Shown here piece after piece: positions 37,896-45,132 of a DNA stretch of 48,836 nucleotides; position 1 is the first letter of the stretch; each line of letters begins with the position of its first letter. This DNA comes from Deltaproteobacteria bacterium (lineage in GTDB: Bacteria > Desulfobacterota > Desulfuromonadia > Desulfuromonadales > JAAYDE01). Location: NCBI GenBank assembly GCA_012729375.1, contig JAAYDE010000008.1, forward strand, positions 1-48,836. The letters run 5' to 3'. The notes under the pieces were generated by a model. It had not been told where the DNA came from and searched no databases. It saw only the letters and a list, made by a program, of their open reading frames with translations. Position numbers and translations under genes: made by a program.

Positions 37896-38814
37896 CGGTT
37901 CCCCGGAACCGAACTGGGCTCTGGCCCGGAAACAGCCGACCCTGCGGGAACGCGCCCGGATCATGCAAAGGATCCGGGCTTTTTTCGTGGATCAGGGGTT
38001 TCTCGAGGTGGAAACCCCGCAGCGCATTCCGGCCAACGCCCCGGAAACCCACATCGTTCCCGTACCTTCAGGGGACTGGTGCCTCCACGCCTCCCCGGAG
38101 GTGTGCATGAAACGGCTGCTGGCGGCGGGCTTCGACAAGCTCTTTCAGATCTGCCACTGCTGGCGGGGGGAGGAACGGGGGAAGCGCCACCTTCCCGAGT
38201 TCACCCTGCTGGAATGGTACGAGGCCGGCGCCGACTACCGCACCCAGATGAGCGACTGCGAAAAGCTGCTGTGCCATCTGGTTCCCGGAAAAATCGTCGT
38301 CTATCAGGGACGAAAAATCGACCTTGCGCCGCCCTGGGAGCGGATCGGGGTGGCGGAGGCCTTTCGCCGCTTCGCTTCCTGTTCCCTGGCCGAAGCCCTG
38401 GCCGCAGACCGTTTCGACGAAGCGATGGCGCTGGAGATCGAGCCCCATCTCGGCCGGGACAAACCAGCCTTTCTCTGCGACTATCCCATCGCCAAGGGCG
38501 CCCTCGCCCGCAGCAAGCCGGCGGATCCTGGTCTCGTCGAGCGCTTCGAGCTCTATCTGCTGGGGATGGAAGTGGCCAACGGTTTTTCGGAGCTGATCGA
38601 CGCCGAAGAACAGCGGCGCCGCTTCGCCCAGGAGGAAGCGGCCCGCCGGGCCATGGGACAAACCCCTTACCCGCTGCCGGAGAGGTTCCTGGCCGAACTT
38701 CCGGCCATGCCGGAAAGCGCCGGAATCGCCCTGGGCGTGGACCGCCTGATCATGCTGCTGACCGACCGGGCCTGCATCGACGAGGTCGTCGCCTTCCCCC
38801 CGGAGATGCTGTGA
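37873..38814 (+). CDS. epmA: EF-P lysine ligase EpmA (GenX/PoxA)
   Basis: EpmA is a truncated class II lysyl-tRNA synthetase homologue that attaches (R)-beta-lysine to EF-P. The 313-residue protein has the class II motifs: motif 1 region IRAFFVDQGFLEVETPQ, motif 2 FQICHCWRGEERGKRHLPEFTLLEWY and motif 3 GIALGVDRLIMLL, and lacks the tRNA anticodon-binding domain. The ATG at 37873 overlaps efp by 23 bp. The first 15 residues are not conserved, so a non-ATG start slightly downstream is possible. A KamA-family aminomutase that could supply the beta-lysine is encoded at 41809-42861. Confidence 0.93.
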   Translation: MSPASRSNGSPEPNWALARKQPTLRERARIMQRIRAFFVDQGFLEVETPQRIPANAPETHIVPVPSGDWCLHASPEVCMKRLLAAGFDKLFQICHCWRGEERGKRHLPEFTLLEWYEAGADYRTQMSDCEKLLCHLVPGKIVVYQGRKIDLAPPWERIGVAEAFRRFASCSLAEALAADRFDEAMALEIEPHLGRDKPAFLCDYPIAKGALARSKPADPGLVERFELYLLGMEVANGFSELIDAEEQRRRFAQEEAARRAMGQTPYPLPERFLAELPAMPESAGIALGVDRLIMLLTDRACIDEVVAFPPEML

Positions 38815-38909
38815 CACCAAAGGAAAAACCGTAACGGAAGCGAAGATTGTCTTTTTGAATCCAGATTTTGCCGTCAACCCTTTAACCCTGTCGATAGAAG
38901 AAGCCATCG

Positions 38910-39266
38910 ATGCGCGCCACCCTGCTGACCATTTTCCTTCTTTGCTGCAGCAACATCTTCATGACCTTCGCCTGGTACGGGCATTTGAAAAGCCTGCCTC
39001 ACCGCAGCTGGCTGCTGGCCGCCCTGGTGAGCTGGGGGATCGCCCTGTTCGAATACCTGCTGCAGGTGCCGGCCAACCGCATCGGCCATCAGGCGATGAC
39101 CGTCGGCCAGCTCAAGGTTCTGCAGGAGGTGATCACCCTGTCGGTCTTCGCCCCCTTCTCCGTCTATTTCCTGCGGGAAAAGCTCACCCTCGACTATCTG
39201 TGGGCGGGCTTCTGTCTGCTGGGCGCGGTCTTCTTTCTCTTCCGTACCAAGCTGTTCGGCGGATGA
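38910..39266 (+). CDS. DMT-superfamily small membrane protein (DUF486 family)
   Basis: A 118-residue integral membrane protein with four predicted transmembrane helices (about 3-22, 32-50, 70-88 and 95-112). The pattern MTFAWYGHLK near the start, WGIALFEYLLQVPANRIGH in the middle and LDYLWAGFCLLGAVFF at the end matches the DUF486 family of half-size DMT transporters, which are presumed to work as dimers. Substrate is unknown. It follows epmA by 95 bp. Confidence 0.85.
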   Translation: MRATLLTIFLLCCSNIFMTFAWYGHLKSLPHRSWLLAALVSWGIALFEYLLQVPANRIGHQAMTVGQLKVLQEVITLSVFAPFSVYFLREKLTLDYLWAGFCLLGAVFFLFRTKLFGG

Positions 39267-39386
39267 GAGGATGTTTTTCGGCGCTTTTTCCCCTGGTGTC
39301 CATTCCGACAGAAAAACGGGTGCAGAGTTTGCATGCTGCCGATGAGAGCTAAGAATTCGCCTCAATAACCTTAAAAGGATACGGCC

Positions 39387-40526
39387 ATGGGCACCGACAA
39401 TCTGTTTTTCCTTGAGAATATCGAATGGTTCGACCACAGCGGCAAGGAACTGGTCCACCGCATTCCGGAAACCGGTTCCGGCGAGATCAAGTGGGGAGCG
39501 CAGCTGACGGTGCGGGAAAGCCAGGTCGGCGTGCTCTTCTACAAAGGCCGGGCCTGCGACGCCTTCCCCGCCGGACGTCACACCCTGCGCACCGGCAACA
39601 TACCCATTCTCAACAAGATCCTTTCCATTCCCTGGGGAATGAACAGCCCCCTGCGGGCCGAAGTGATCTTCGTCAACCTCAAGACCTTTTTCAATCTGCG
39701 CTGGGGAACCCAGGAGCCGGTCGCCTTCAAGGACAGGGAACTCGGTCTGGTGCGGCTGCGCGCCCATGGCGTTTTCAACATCCACGTCACCCAGCCGGTG
39801 CTCTTCATCAACAGTCTTGTCGGCACCGCCGGCAGCTTCACCACGGAGGATATCGAGGAGTACCTGCGCAAGGTGATCGTCTCCCGCTTCAACGACCATC
39901 TGGGAGAGAACCTGGGCACCCTCTTCGACCTGCCGGGGACCTATGACTCCCTCTCCGCCGGCCTCCGCCACAGGTTGCAAAACGATTTCAGCCATTTCGG
40001 CCTCGGGCTCATCGATCTCTTCATCACCTCGATCACGCCGCCTGCCGATGTCCAGCAGGCGATAGACGACCGCAGCCGCCTCAACGCCGTCGGCAACCTC
40101 GACCAGCTTCTCAAGATGAAAGCGGCCATGGCCATGGAAAAGGCCGCCCAAAGCGGCGGCGAAGCGGGCAGCGGCCTCGGCCTGGGGATGGGCTTCATGC
40201 TGCCGGCCATGTTCGCCCAGGGGCTGGCGGCACAAAACGGCGGGCCGCTTCCGTCATCGATTTCCCGGAACACGGAAACCCTGTGCCCCGACTGCCGCAT
40301 CGCGGTCCCCATCGACGCCAAATTCTGTCCCTTCTGCGGACATCAGCAGGTCATCTTCGACCAGTGCCGGAGCTGCGGCAAAAACCTTCCGCCCAACGCC
40401 AGCTTCTGTCCCCGCTGCGGACACCCCGCCGCCGAGAAACCGCAGGCCCGCGTCTGCACCCGCTGCGGCGCCGAAAATCTCGCCGATTCGGTGTTCTGCA
40501 ACCAGTGCGGTGAAAAACTTAGCTGA
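39387..40526 (+). CDS. SPFH-domain protein with three C-terminal zinc ribbons (YdjI-like)
   Basis: A 379-residue protein. Residues about 1-240 form an SPFH/band-7-like domain of the type annotated as YdjI or virion core protein (ENIEWFDHSGKELVHRIPE, QVGVLFYKGRACDAFPAG, then TEDIEEYLRKVIVSRFND). A glycine/methionine-rich linker (GSGLGLGMGFMLPAMFAQG) leads to three CxxC...CxxC zinc ribbons (CPDC/CPFC, CRSC/CPRC, CTRC/CNQC). There is no transmembrane segment. AAAAGGA precedes the ATG. The next gene overlaps by one base and encodes another zinc-ribbon protein, so the two products probably act together. The family is linked to membrane stress in Bacillus; function here is not known. Confidence 0.85.
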   Translation: MGTDNLFFLENIEWFDHSGKELVHRIPETGSGEIKWGAQLTVRESQVGVLFYKGRACDAFPAGRHTLRTGNIPILNKILSIPWGMNSPLRAEVIFVNLKTFFNLRWGTQEPVAFKDRELGLVRLRAHGVFNIHVTQPVLFINSLVGTAGSFTTEDIEEYLRKVIVSRFNDHLGENLGTLFDLPGTYDSLSAGLRHRLQNDFSHFGLGLIDLFITSITPPADVQQAIDDRSRLNAVGNLDQLLKMKAAMAMEKAAQSGGEAGSGLGLGMGFMLPAMFAQGLAAQNGGPLPSSISRNTETLCPDCRIAVPIDAKFCPFCGHQQVIFDQCRSCGKNLPPNASFCPRCGHPAAEKPQARVCTRCGAENLADSVFCNQCGEKLS

Positions 40527-41755
40527 TGGATCTCCGCTTTCAACACCGCTGCTCCCAGTGCGGCGCCGATTTTTTCCTGGGAGAAGCAGAGCGCCTCCTC
40601 CACTGCCGCTACTGTGGGGTCAAAAGTTACCTGACCGCCGCCGTTCCGTTCCACTTCGTCCTCCCCCATCAGGCTCCCGCCGACCAAGAGATGATCTTCG
40701 TCCCCTACTGGCGGTTCAAGGGAAACGTCTTCACCTGTCAGGCAAGCCGGGTCGATTTTCGTTTTGTCGACATCACCCAGAATGCCGCCCCCGGCATTGG
40801 CGTTCCCGAATCCCTTGGCTTCCGCGCCCAGGCCATGACATTGAAGCTTCTCGATCCGCAGACAGAGGGGGTCTTTCTCAACCCGGTCCTCGATCTGGCC
40901 GACATCCTCGCCAAAGTGGCCAAACTGGACCCGCAACCCGCACGGGAGACCGTTTATCACCGCGCCTGCATCGGCGAAAGGACGAGTCTCGTCTATCTGC
41001 CCCTCTACCGGCAACGGAACCAACTGGTCGACGGGATCACCCACCGCCCCTTGCGCTCACTGGAGGAGGAAGAGAATATCGGCCCGCAGCTCTCGGCTCC
41101 GCCGTCCTCCTGGAAGCTGAAAACCCTGCCCACCCTGTGCCCCGTCTGCGGCTGGCATCTGGAAGGAGAAAAGGACAGCGTGGCTCTGATCTGCCGCAAT
41201 TGCGAGCGGGCCTTCGGGACCGCTTCCGGGGAGTTCGTCCCGCTCCGTCATGCCGTCGTCGCCGCCGGCGGAGGGGAAGCTATCCACCTCCCCTTCTGGA
41301 AGCTCACCGTCACTTGCTCGAATCCCCTCATCGCCAGTTTCGCCGATTTCATCCGCGTCACCCGCCAGCCCCGCATCCCGCCCGCCGAATGGGAACAGCG
41401 GCCGATGAGTGTCTGGTGTCCGGCCTTCCGGATTCGCCCCAAGGTTTTTCTCCAGCTGCTGCGGGCGGCCACCATGGCCCAGCCCCCCGCCGCCGGCGAC
41501 GCGCCCTTCGGCCTGCACCCGCTGTTCCCGGTGACCCTTCCAGGCAGCGAAGCGGCCCAGACCCTCAAACTGGTCCTGGCCGGCCTGACGATGAAAAAAA
41601 GCGACCTTTTCCCCCTCCTTCCCGCCACCCGCTTCGAGGTGCTCGACACCAGCCTGGTCTACCTTCCCTTCCGCGACAACGGTCGGGAACTGGTTCAATC
41701 CTGCGTGCCGATCAGCATCGACAAGAATGCTCTTGATTTCGGCCGGAAACTGTGA
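40526..41755 (+). CDS. Zinc-ribbon protein coupled to the SPFH protein, function unknown
   Basis: A 409-residue protein. An N-terminal zinc ribbon (C9-x2-C12 ... C27-x2-C30) is followed by a globular region with a VPYWRFKGN motif, a second ribbon near residues 208-231 (CPVC...CRNC), and a C-terminal region in which IHLPFWKL and LVYLPFRDNG echo the first (x-x-P-[YF]-W/R) motif, suggesting internal repeats. No membrane helix is seen. The ATG overlaps the stop of the SPFH gene (TGATG), implying coupled translation. It recalls the zinc-ribbon partner (YdjG-type) beside Bacillus ydjI, but that one is membrane-bound. No catalytic motif is recognised. Confidence 0.78.
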   Translation: MDLRFQHRCSQCGADFFLGEAERLLHCRYCGVKSYLTAAVPFHFVLPHQAPADQEMIFVPYWRFKGNVFTCQASRVDFRFVDITQNAAPGIGVPESLGFRAQAMTLKLLDPQTEGVFLNPVLDLADILAKVAKLDPQPARETVYHRACIGERTSLVYLPLYRQRNQLVDGITHRPLRSLEEEENIGPQLSAPPSSWKLKTLPTLCPVCGWHLEGEKDSVALICRNCERAFGTASGEFVPLRHAVVAAGGGEAIHLPFWKLTVTCSNPLIASFADFIRVTRQPRIPPAEWEQRPMSVWCPAFRIRPKVFLQLLRAATMAQPPAAGDAPFGLHPLFPVTLPGSEAAQTLKLVLAGLTMKKSDLFPLLPATRFEVLDTSLVYLPFRDNGRELVQSCVPISIDKNALDFGRKL

Positions 41756-41808
41756 CCGGCCCCTGAAAAACGCCGGTTCGGTCTTTCGTCACCGGTATTG
41801 AGGACGGG

Positions 41809-42861
41809 TCATTCGATGTCGGGATAGACAACTTCTTCCCCGCAGGGACTGCGCAGGACCACCTGGTTTCCGCGCAGAGCGCCGTATTCGGGCAGGAGAG
41901 GGATTTTCCCTTTGCCGCCGGGGAGATCCACCACAAAGGTGGGGATGGCGAGACCGGAAAGGGTGCCGCGGAGTTCCGCCATGATCCGCAAACCGCAGGA
42001 AAGGGGGGTGCGGAAATGGCCGGCGCCGCGGGTCAAATCCATTTGGTGCAGATAATAGGGACGCGCCCGGATCTTCAGCAAGCGCAGGAAAAGATCCCTC
42101 AGTACCGGCGTGGCGTCGTTGACCCCGCGCAGCAGTACGGTCTGGTTGCCCAGGGGAATGCCGGCGCCGGCCAGCCGTGCGCAAGCCTCGGCGGCCTCCG
42201 GGGTCACCTCCCGGGGGTGGTTGAAATGGGTGTTGATGAAGAGCGGGTGAAAGGAGGAAAGCATCCGGCAGAGGCCCTCGGTGATCCGTTCCGGCAGGGT
42301 GACGGGGATGCGGGTGCCGATGCGGATCACCTCCACGTGGGGGATGCGCCGCAGCCGCTGCAGGATCTCCCGCAGCACCATGTCGGACATGATCAGGGGA
42401 TCGCCGCCCGAAAGGAGCACATCGCGGACCGCGGGGGTTGCGGCGATATAGTCGATGCCGGCAAGAACTTCGCTGAAAGAGACCTGCGCCCGGCCCACCC
42501 GGCGCTTGCGGGTGCAGAATCGGCAGTAGGAGGCGCAAGCTCCGGAAACCAAAAAGAGCACCCGGTCGGGATAGCGATGGACGATCCCCGGCGCCGGAGA
42601 GAGCTCGTCCTCGTTGAGGGGATCGACGGGCAGACCGTCCTCAGCCAATTCCGCGGGATCGGGGATCACCTGCTTCCATAAGGGGTCAAGAGGACCCTGT
42701 AAAAGACGGAAATAGTGCGGAGTGACGCGAAACGGGTAGATTTCGGCCACGCGCTCCAGGGGGGCGGCGTCGACGCCGAAGCGAAGGGCCGCCTGGCGCG
42801 GAGAAACGAGACTTTCTTTGAGCTGTTGCTGCCAGAGTTCCACAACTTTATCCTTGCCCAC
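41809..42861 (-). CDS. KamA/EpmB-family radical SAM lysine 2,3-aminomutase-like protein
   Basis: A 350-residue radical SAM enzyme with C109-x3-C113-x2-C116 (CASYCRFC), the SGGDPL motif and a C-terminal DLPGGKGKIPL segment typical of KamA. These enzymes convert L-lysine to beta-lysine with SAM and PLP. The length is near EpmB (about 340), but CRFCTRKRR and the C-terminal motif are more like lysine 2,3-aminomutase. With lysine-type efp and epmA 3 kb away, and no ablB beside it, supplying beta-lysine for EF-P is the likeliest role (inference). The start is a GTG at 42861, three bases after the mauE-like stop, so it is the last gene of a three-gene operon. Confidence 0.88.
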   Translation of the reverse strand: MGKDKVVELWQQQLKESLVSPRQAALRFGVDAAPLERVAEIYPFRVTPHYFRLLQGPLDPLWKQVIPDPAELAEDGLPVDPLNEDELSPAPGIVHRYPDRVLFLVSGACASYCRFCTRKRRVGRAQVSFSEVLAGIDYIAATPAVRDVLLSGGDPLIMSDMVLREILQRLRRIPHVEVIRIGTRIPVTLPERITEGLCRMLSSFHPLFINTHFNHPREVTPEAAEACARLAGAGIPLGNQTVLLRGVNDATPVLRDLFLRLLKIRARPYYLHQMDLTRGAGHFRTPLSCGLRIMAELRGTLSGLAIPTFVVDLPGGKGKIPLLPEYGALRGNQVVLRSPCGEEVVYPDIE

Positions 42862-42864
42862 AGA

Positions 42865-43305
42865 TCATTGCGAGAGGGGATTGTCTCCCCGCAGCCGCCA
42901 GATCAGAAAGATCGCCGCCATCAAACCGAGATCCCGCAGCAGGGCTTCCACGAGGCTCGAGCTCCCGCCGTCCCCCGGGCCGAAACAGCCGCAACCGATG
43001 TCGAGCCCCCGGAGCAGGGCGGAAACGAGAGCGACGATGAAAACCAGATTCAAGCCGCCCACCACCAGGGCCGCGGCACGCACCCGGCGGTTGAACAGCA
43101 GCAGGGTTCCGGCCATCAATTCAACCATGGGCAGAACGGCGGCGGCAAGATAGTTGAAAAAGTAGGGAAGCATGCGGTAGTTGGCGATTTCCCCGGCAAA
43201 GGCGCCGACATCGGCCCCCTTCACCGCGCCGGCGAAGAAAAAGACCCCGCCTGCCAGCAATCGGCACAGATGGTAAACCAGCGTGCCCAGAAAGCCTTTT
43301 TTCAT
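42865..43305 (-). CDS. MauE/DoxX-family redox-associated membrane protein
   Basis: A 146-residue membrane protein with four hydrophobic helices and the MauE/DoxX-type motif IGCGCFGPGDGG between helices 3 and 4, where the paired cysteines are thought to handle disulfide or thiol chemistry. The N-terminal half reads CRLLAGGVFFFAGAVKGAD, typical of the family. The ATG at 43305 overlaps the stop of the upstream rhodanese gene as ATGA. The rhodanese partner suggests a periplasmic or membrane sulfur/thiol relay, which is inference. Confidence 0.83.
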   Translation of the reverse strand: MKKGFLGTLVYHLCRLLAGGVFFFAGAVKGADVGAFAGEIANYRMLPYFFNYLAAAVLPMVELMAGTLLLFNRRVRAAALVVGGLNLVFIVALVSALLRGLDIGCGCFGPGDGGSSSLVEALLRDLGLMAAIFLIWRLRGDNPLSQ

Positions 43306-43838
43306 GGCCCGTCCCCCCGGCCCAAGGGCAGACCCTGGTCGCGCCACTCGGGGAATCCCCCTTCGTAGACCAGCACCTCCCCATAACCGGCTGCGATCAG
43401 GCGGGCACCCAACTCATGGGAGTCCCGGCAACCGTAACCGCTGCAGTAGACGATCACCGGCACGGTGACAGGAAACCGCTTGCGGAAGGCGGCCACCTCT
43501 TCGCCAGCTTTGGCCAGAGGCAGGGAAACAGCACCGCGGATATGCTCCTCACGATAGAGCTCCCGGGGCCTGGCGTCCACCAGAACGGCCCCCCGGGCCG
43601 CCATCGCCCCAACTTCCTCGACAGCGACGGGGACCAAAAACACTTCCCCTGGATGCCGCTCCTCCATCGGCAGGACGGCCTGGGAAAAGGACTGCCCGGA
43701 AACCACCTTCCACAGCAAGGGATGATGCAGCAGAACGCCGAAAAATGCCCCGACCAGACAAATGGCCAAAGCTTCCAGAAAAAGATGAACGAAATCGGCA
43801 AAAAGGAAGCGGCTGGAAAAGGATGGGCCGGGACTCAA
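43302..43838 (-). CDS. Membrane-anchored rhodanese-domain protein
   Basis: A 178-residue protein with an N-terminal transmembrane helix (about 14-38) and a rhodanese domain (about 75-175). The motifs are VLVDARPRELYREEHIRGAVSLPL, the active-site loop VYCSGYGCRDS and VYEGGFPEW. The catalytic cysteine accepts sulfane sulfur. I start at a TTG at 43838 because a perfect AAGGAG lies seven bases upstream; a TTG at 43856 would place that site inside the gene. First gene of the rhodanese > mauE-like > kamA-like operon (4-bp ATGA overlap with the second). Confidence 0.87.
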   Translation of the reverse strand: MSPGPSFSSRFLFADFVHLFLEALAICLVGAFFGVLLHHPLLWKVVSGQSFSQAVLPMEERHPGEVFLVPVAVEEVGAMAARGAVLVDARPRELYREEHIRGAVSLPLAKAGEEVAAFRKRFPVTVPVIVYCSGYGCRDSHELGARLIAAGYGEVLVYEGGFPEWRDQGLPLGRGDGP

Positions 43839-43965
43839 AATGCTTCTCCTTGACAAAGCGGCAATGATTAACGGTGCAGGTTAGCAGACCCGGCTCGTTT
43901 TGCCAACGCCGAGCCGCTGCCCAAAATCTCCATATAGTTGAATTTACCACGGATTGCTGTTAGAT

Positions 43966-44050
43966 TGTGGGAAAGCTATTTCTGTGAACGAGGGAATATT
44001 CCTTGTCCGGGTGAAGCGGTGGGGATCTTCCCCGCAGCCGTGCCCTATGG
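43966..44050 (+). ncRNA. Possible structured 5' leader of the dehydrogenase gene
   Basis: Several short hairpins follow one another: GGAATATTCC (43993-44002), CCG-GGTGAAG-CGG (44007-44019) and GGGGA-TCT-TCCCC (44021-44033), leading into a terminator hairpin at 44051 and then the gene. The order GGGAA ... GGTGAA ... CCCCGCAGCCGT faintly recalls the core of cobalamin riboswitches, but the GCCACTG-like block is missing and I cannot assign a known class. This may be an unclassified cis-regulatory RNA; boundaries are approximate. Confidence 0.35.
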
Positions 44051-44071
44051 ACCGTCGAATCGACGGTTTTT
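44051..44071 (+). terminator. Terminator hairpin inside the dehydrogenase leader (attenuator candidate)
   Basis: ACCGTCG (44051-44057) and CGACGGT (44061-44067) form a perfect 7-bp stem with an AAT loop, followed directly by T residues to 44071. It points toward the dehydrogenase start at 44115, 44 bp away. No gene precedes it on this strand within 2 kb, so it is unlikely to end an upstream transcript and may act as an attenuator. Confidence 0.65.
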
Positions 44072-44114
44072 CAAACAACTTTTTGGACCATTCTTTTTTA
44101 ATCGGGGGGAGCCC

Positions 44115-44981
44115 ATGAAAAAAAATATCGGATTCTTTGGCCTCGGCACCATGGGGCGTCCCATGGCCGTCAATCTCGCCAAGGGAGGATACAACGTCTG
44201 CGCCTACGACATCAACCCGGAGGCGGTAAAGGATCTCGACAAGACCGGGATCACCATCGCCCAGAGCCCCGCCGAAGCAGCCGGCGGCCAGGACTTGGTG
44301 ATCATCATTCTTCCCGAAAAGGACGAGATGAATGTGGTGCTGCCCGGTTCCAAGGGCCTGCTGGAGAACATCGACCCGGGGACCCTGCTGGTCGATATGG
44401 GCTCCCATTCCCTGGACGCCACCCTCGAGTTGGCCAAAGAAGCCGAAAAACGCAAACTCATGTTCCTCGATGCGCCGGTCTGGGGCTCCCGCGACCGGGC
44501 GGTCAGTGGGCTGTTGACCATCCTGGTGGGAGGACCCCTCGATTATGTCAGCCTCTGCCGCGAGACCCTGTCCCATCTCGGACTGCACATCATTCATGTC
44601 GGCAAGGTGGGCGACGGCACCCGCATGAAGTTCGTCGTCGACATGCTTCAGGCCCAGCTGATCGAGGCGTTGGCCGAGGGTTTCGTGCTCGGCGAGAAAC
44701 TCGGTTTCAAGATCGACCAGATCCTCGAGGTGCTGGAAACGGGCGGCGTCGCCTCCCCCCTCTTCCATTCCAAGGGCCATTCCATCGCCCGCAACGACTA
44801 TCGCCGCAACCAGGCCTTGAAATACATCTACGGCAGCCTCCTCTACGTCAACCAGATCATGGAGAAAAAGGACCTGCGCCTTCCCGCCGTGGAGACGGTC
44901 ACCCGCATCTACGAAGAAGCCGTCAAGAGCGGTTTCGGCGAGGAGGATTTCAGTGCCGTCGCCAAGGTGCTGAGACAGTAA
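44115..44981 (+). CDS. Divergent beta-hydroxyacid dehydrogenase (3-HIBDH superfamily)
   Basis: A 288-residue NAD(P)-dependent dehydrogenase. The Rossmann motif GFFGLGTMGRPMAVNLAKGGY and the catalytic Lys172 (RMKFVVDML) place it in the 3-hydroxyisobutyrate/tartronate-semialdehyde/glyoxylate reductase superfamily. The substrate-site motifs differ: the usual DAPVSGG is DAPVWGS (Trp123), the STxxP loop reads DMGSHSL, and the Asn four after the lysine is Asp176. The carboxylate pocket is thus altered and substrate is not predicted. GGGGGGAG precedes the ATG. The gene stands alone, divergent from the rhodanese operon, behind a structured leader and before a terminator. Confidence 0.85.
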   Translation: MKKNIGFFGLGTMGRPMAVNLAKGGYNVCAYDINPEAVKDLDKTGITIAQSPAEAAGGQDLVIIILPEKDEMNVVLPGSKGLLENIDPGTLLVDMGSHSLDATLELAKEAEKRKLMFLDAPVWGSRDRAVSGLLTILVGGPLDYVSLCRETLSHLGLHIIHVGKVGDGTRMKFVVDMLQAQLIEALAEGFVLGEKLGFKIDQILEVLETGGVASPLFHSKGHSIARNDYRRNQALKYIYGSLLYVNQIMEKKDLRLPAVETVTRIYEEAVKSGFGEEDFSAVAKVLRQ

Positions 44982-45002
44982 GTCCCTTAGGCGAAGCCAA
45001 CG

Positions 45003-45037
45003 GCCCGGTGCGCTCTGCAAAGCCACCGGGCTTTTTT
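45003..45037 (+). terminator. Intrinsic terminator after the dehydrogenase gene
   Basis: GCCCGGTG (45003-45010) pairs with CACCGGGC (45024-45031), followed by six T (45032-45037). Confidence 0.92.
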
Positions 45038-45132
45038 ATTGCGCAAAAAACGGGAATTGGCCGTTGGTGGCCGGCCTTTGTCTTCAACCAGGATTCTTAC
45101 CGGTTGCCGGTCTCCGCTGAAGGGTCGCTTTT

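Noticed and set aside
43966..44050. Cobalamin riboswitch
   Set aside because: Only scattered resemblance (GGGAA, GGTGAA, CCCCGCAG); the GCCACTG-type block and proper spacing are absent, so I list it only as an unclassified leader.
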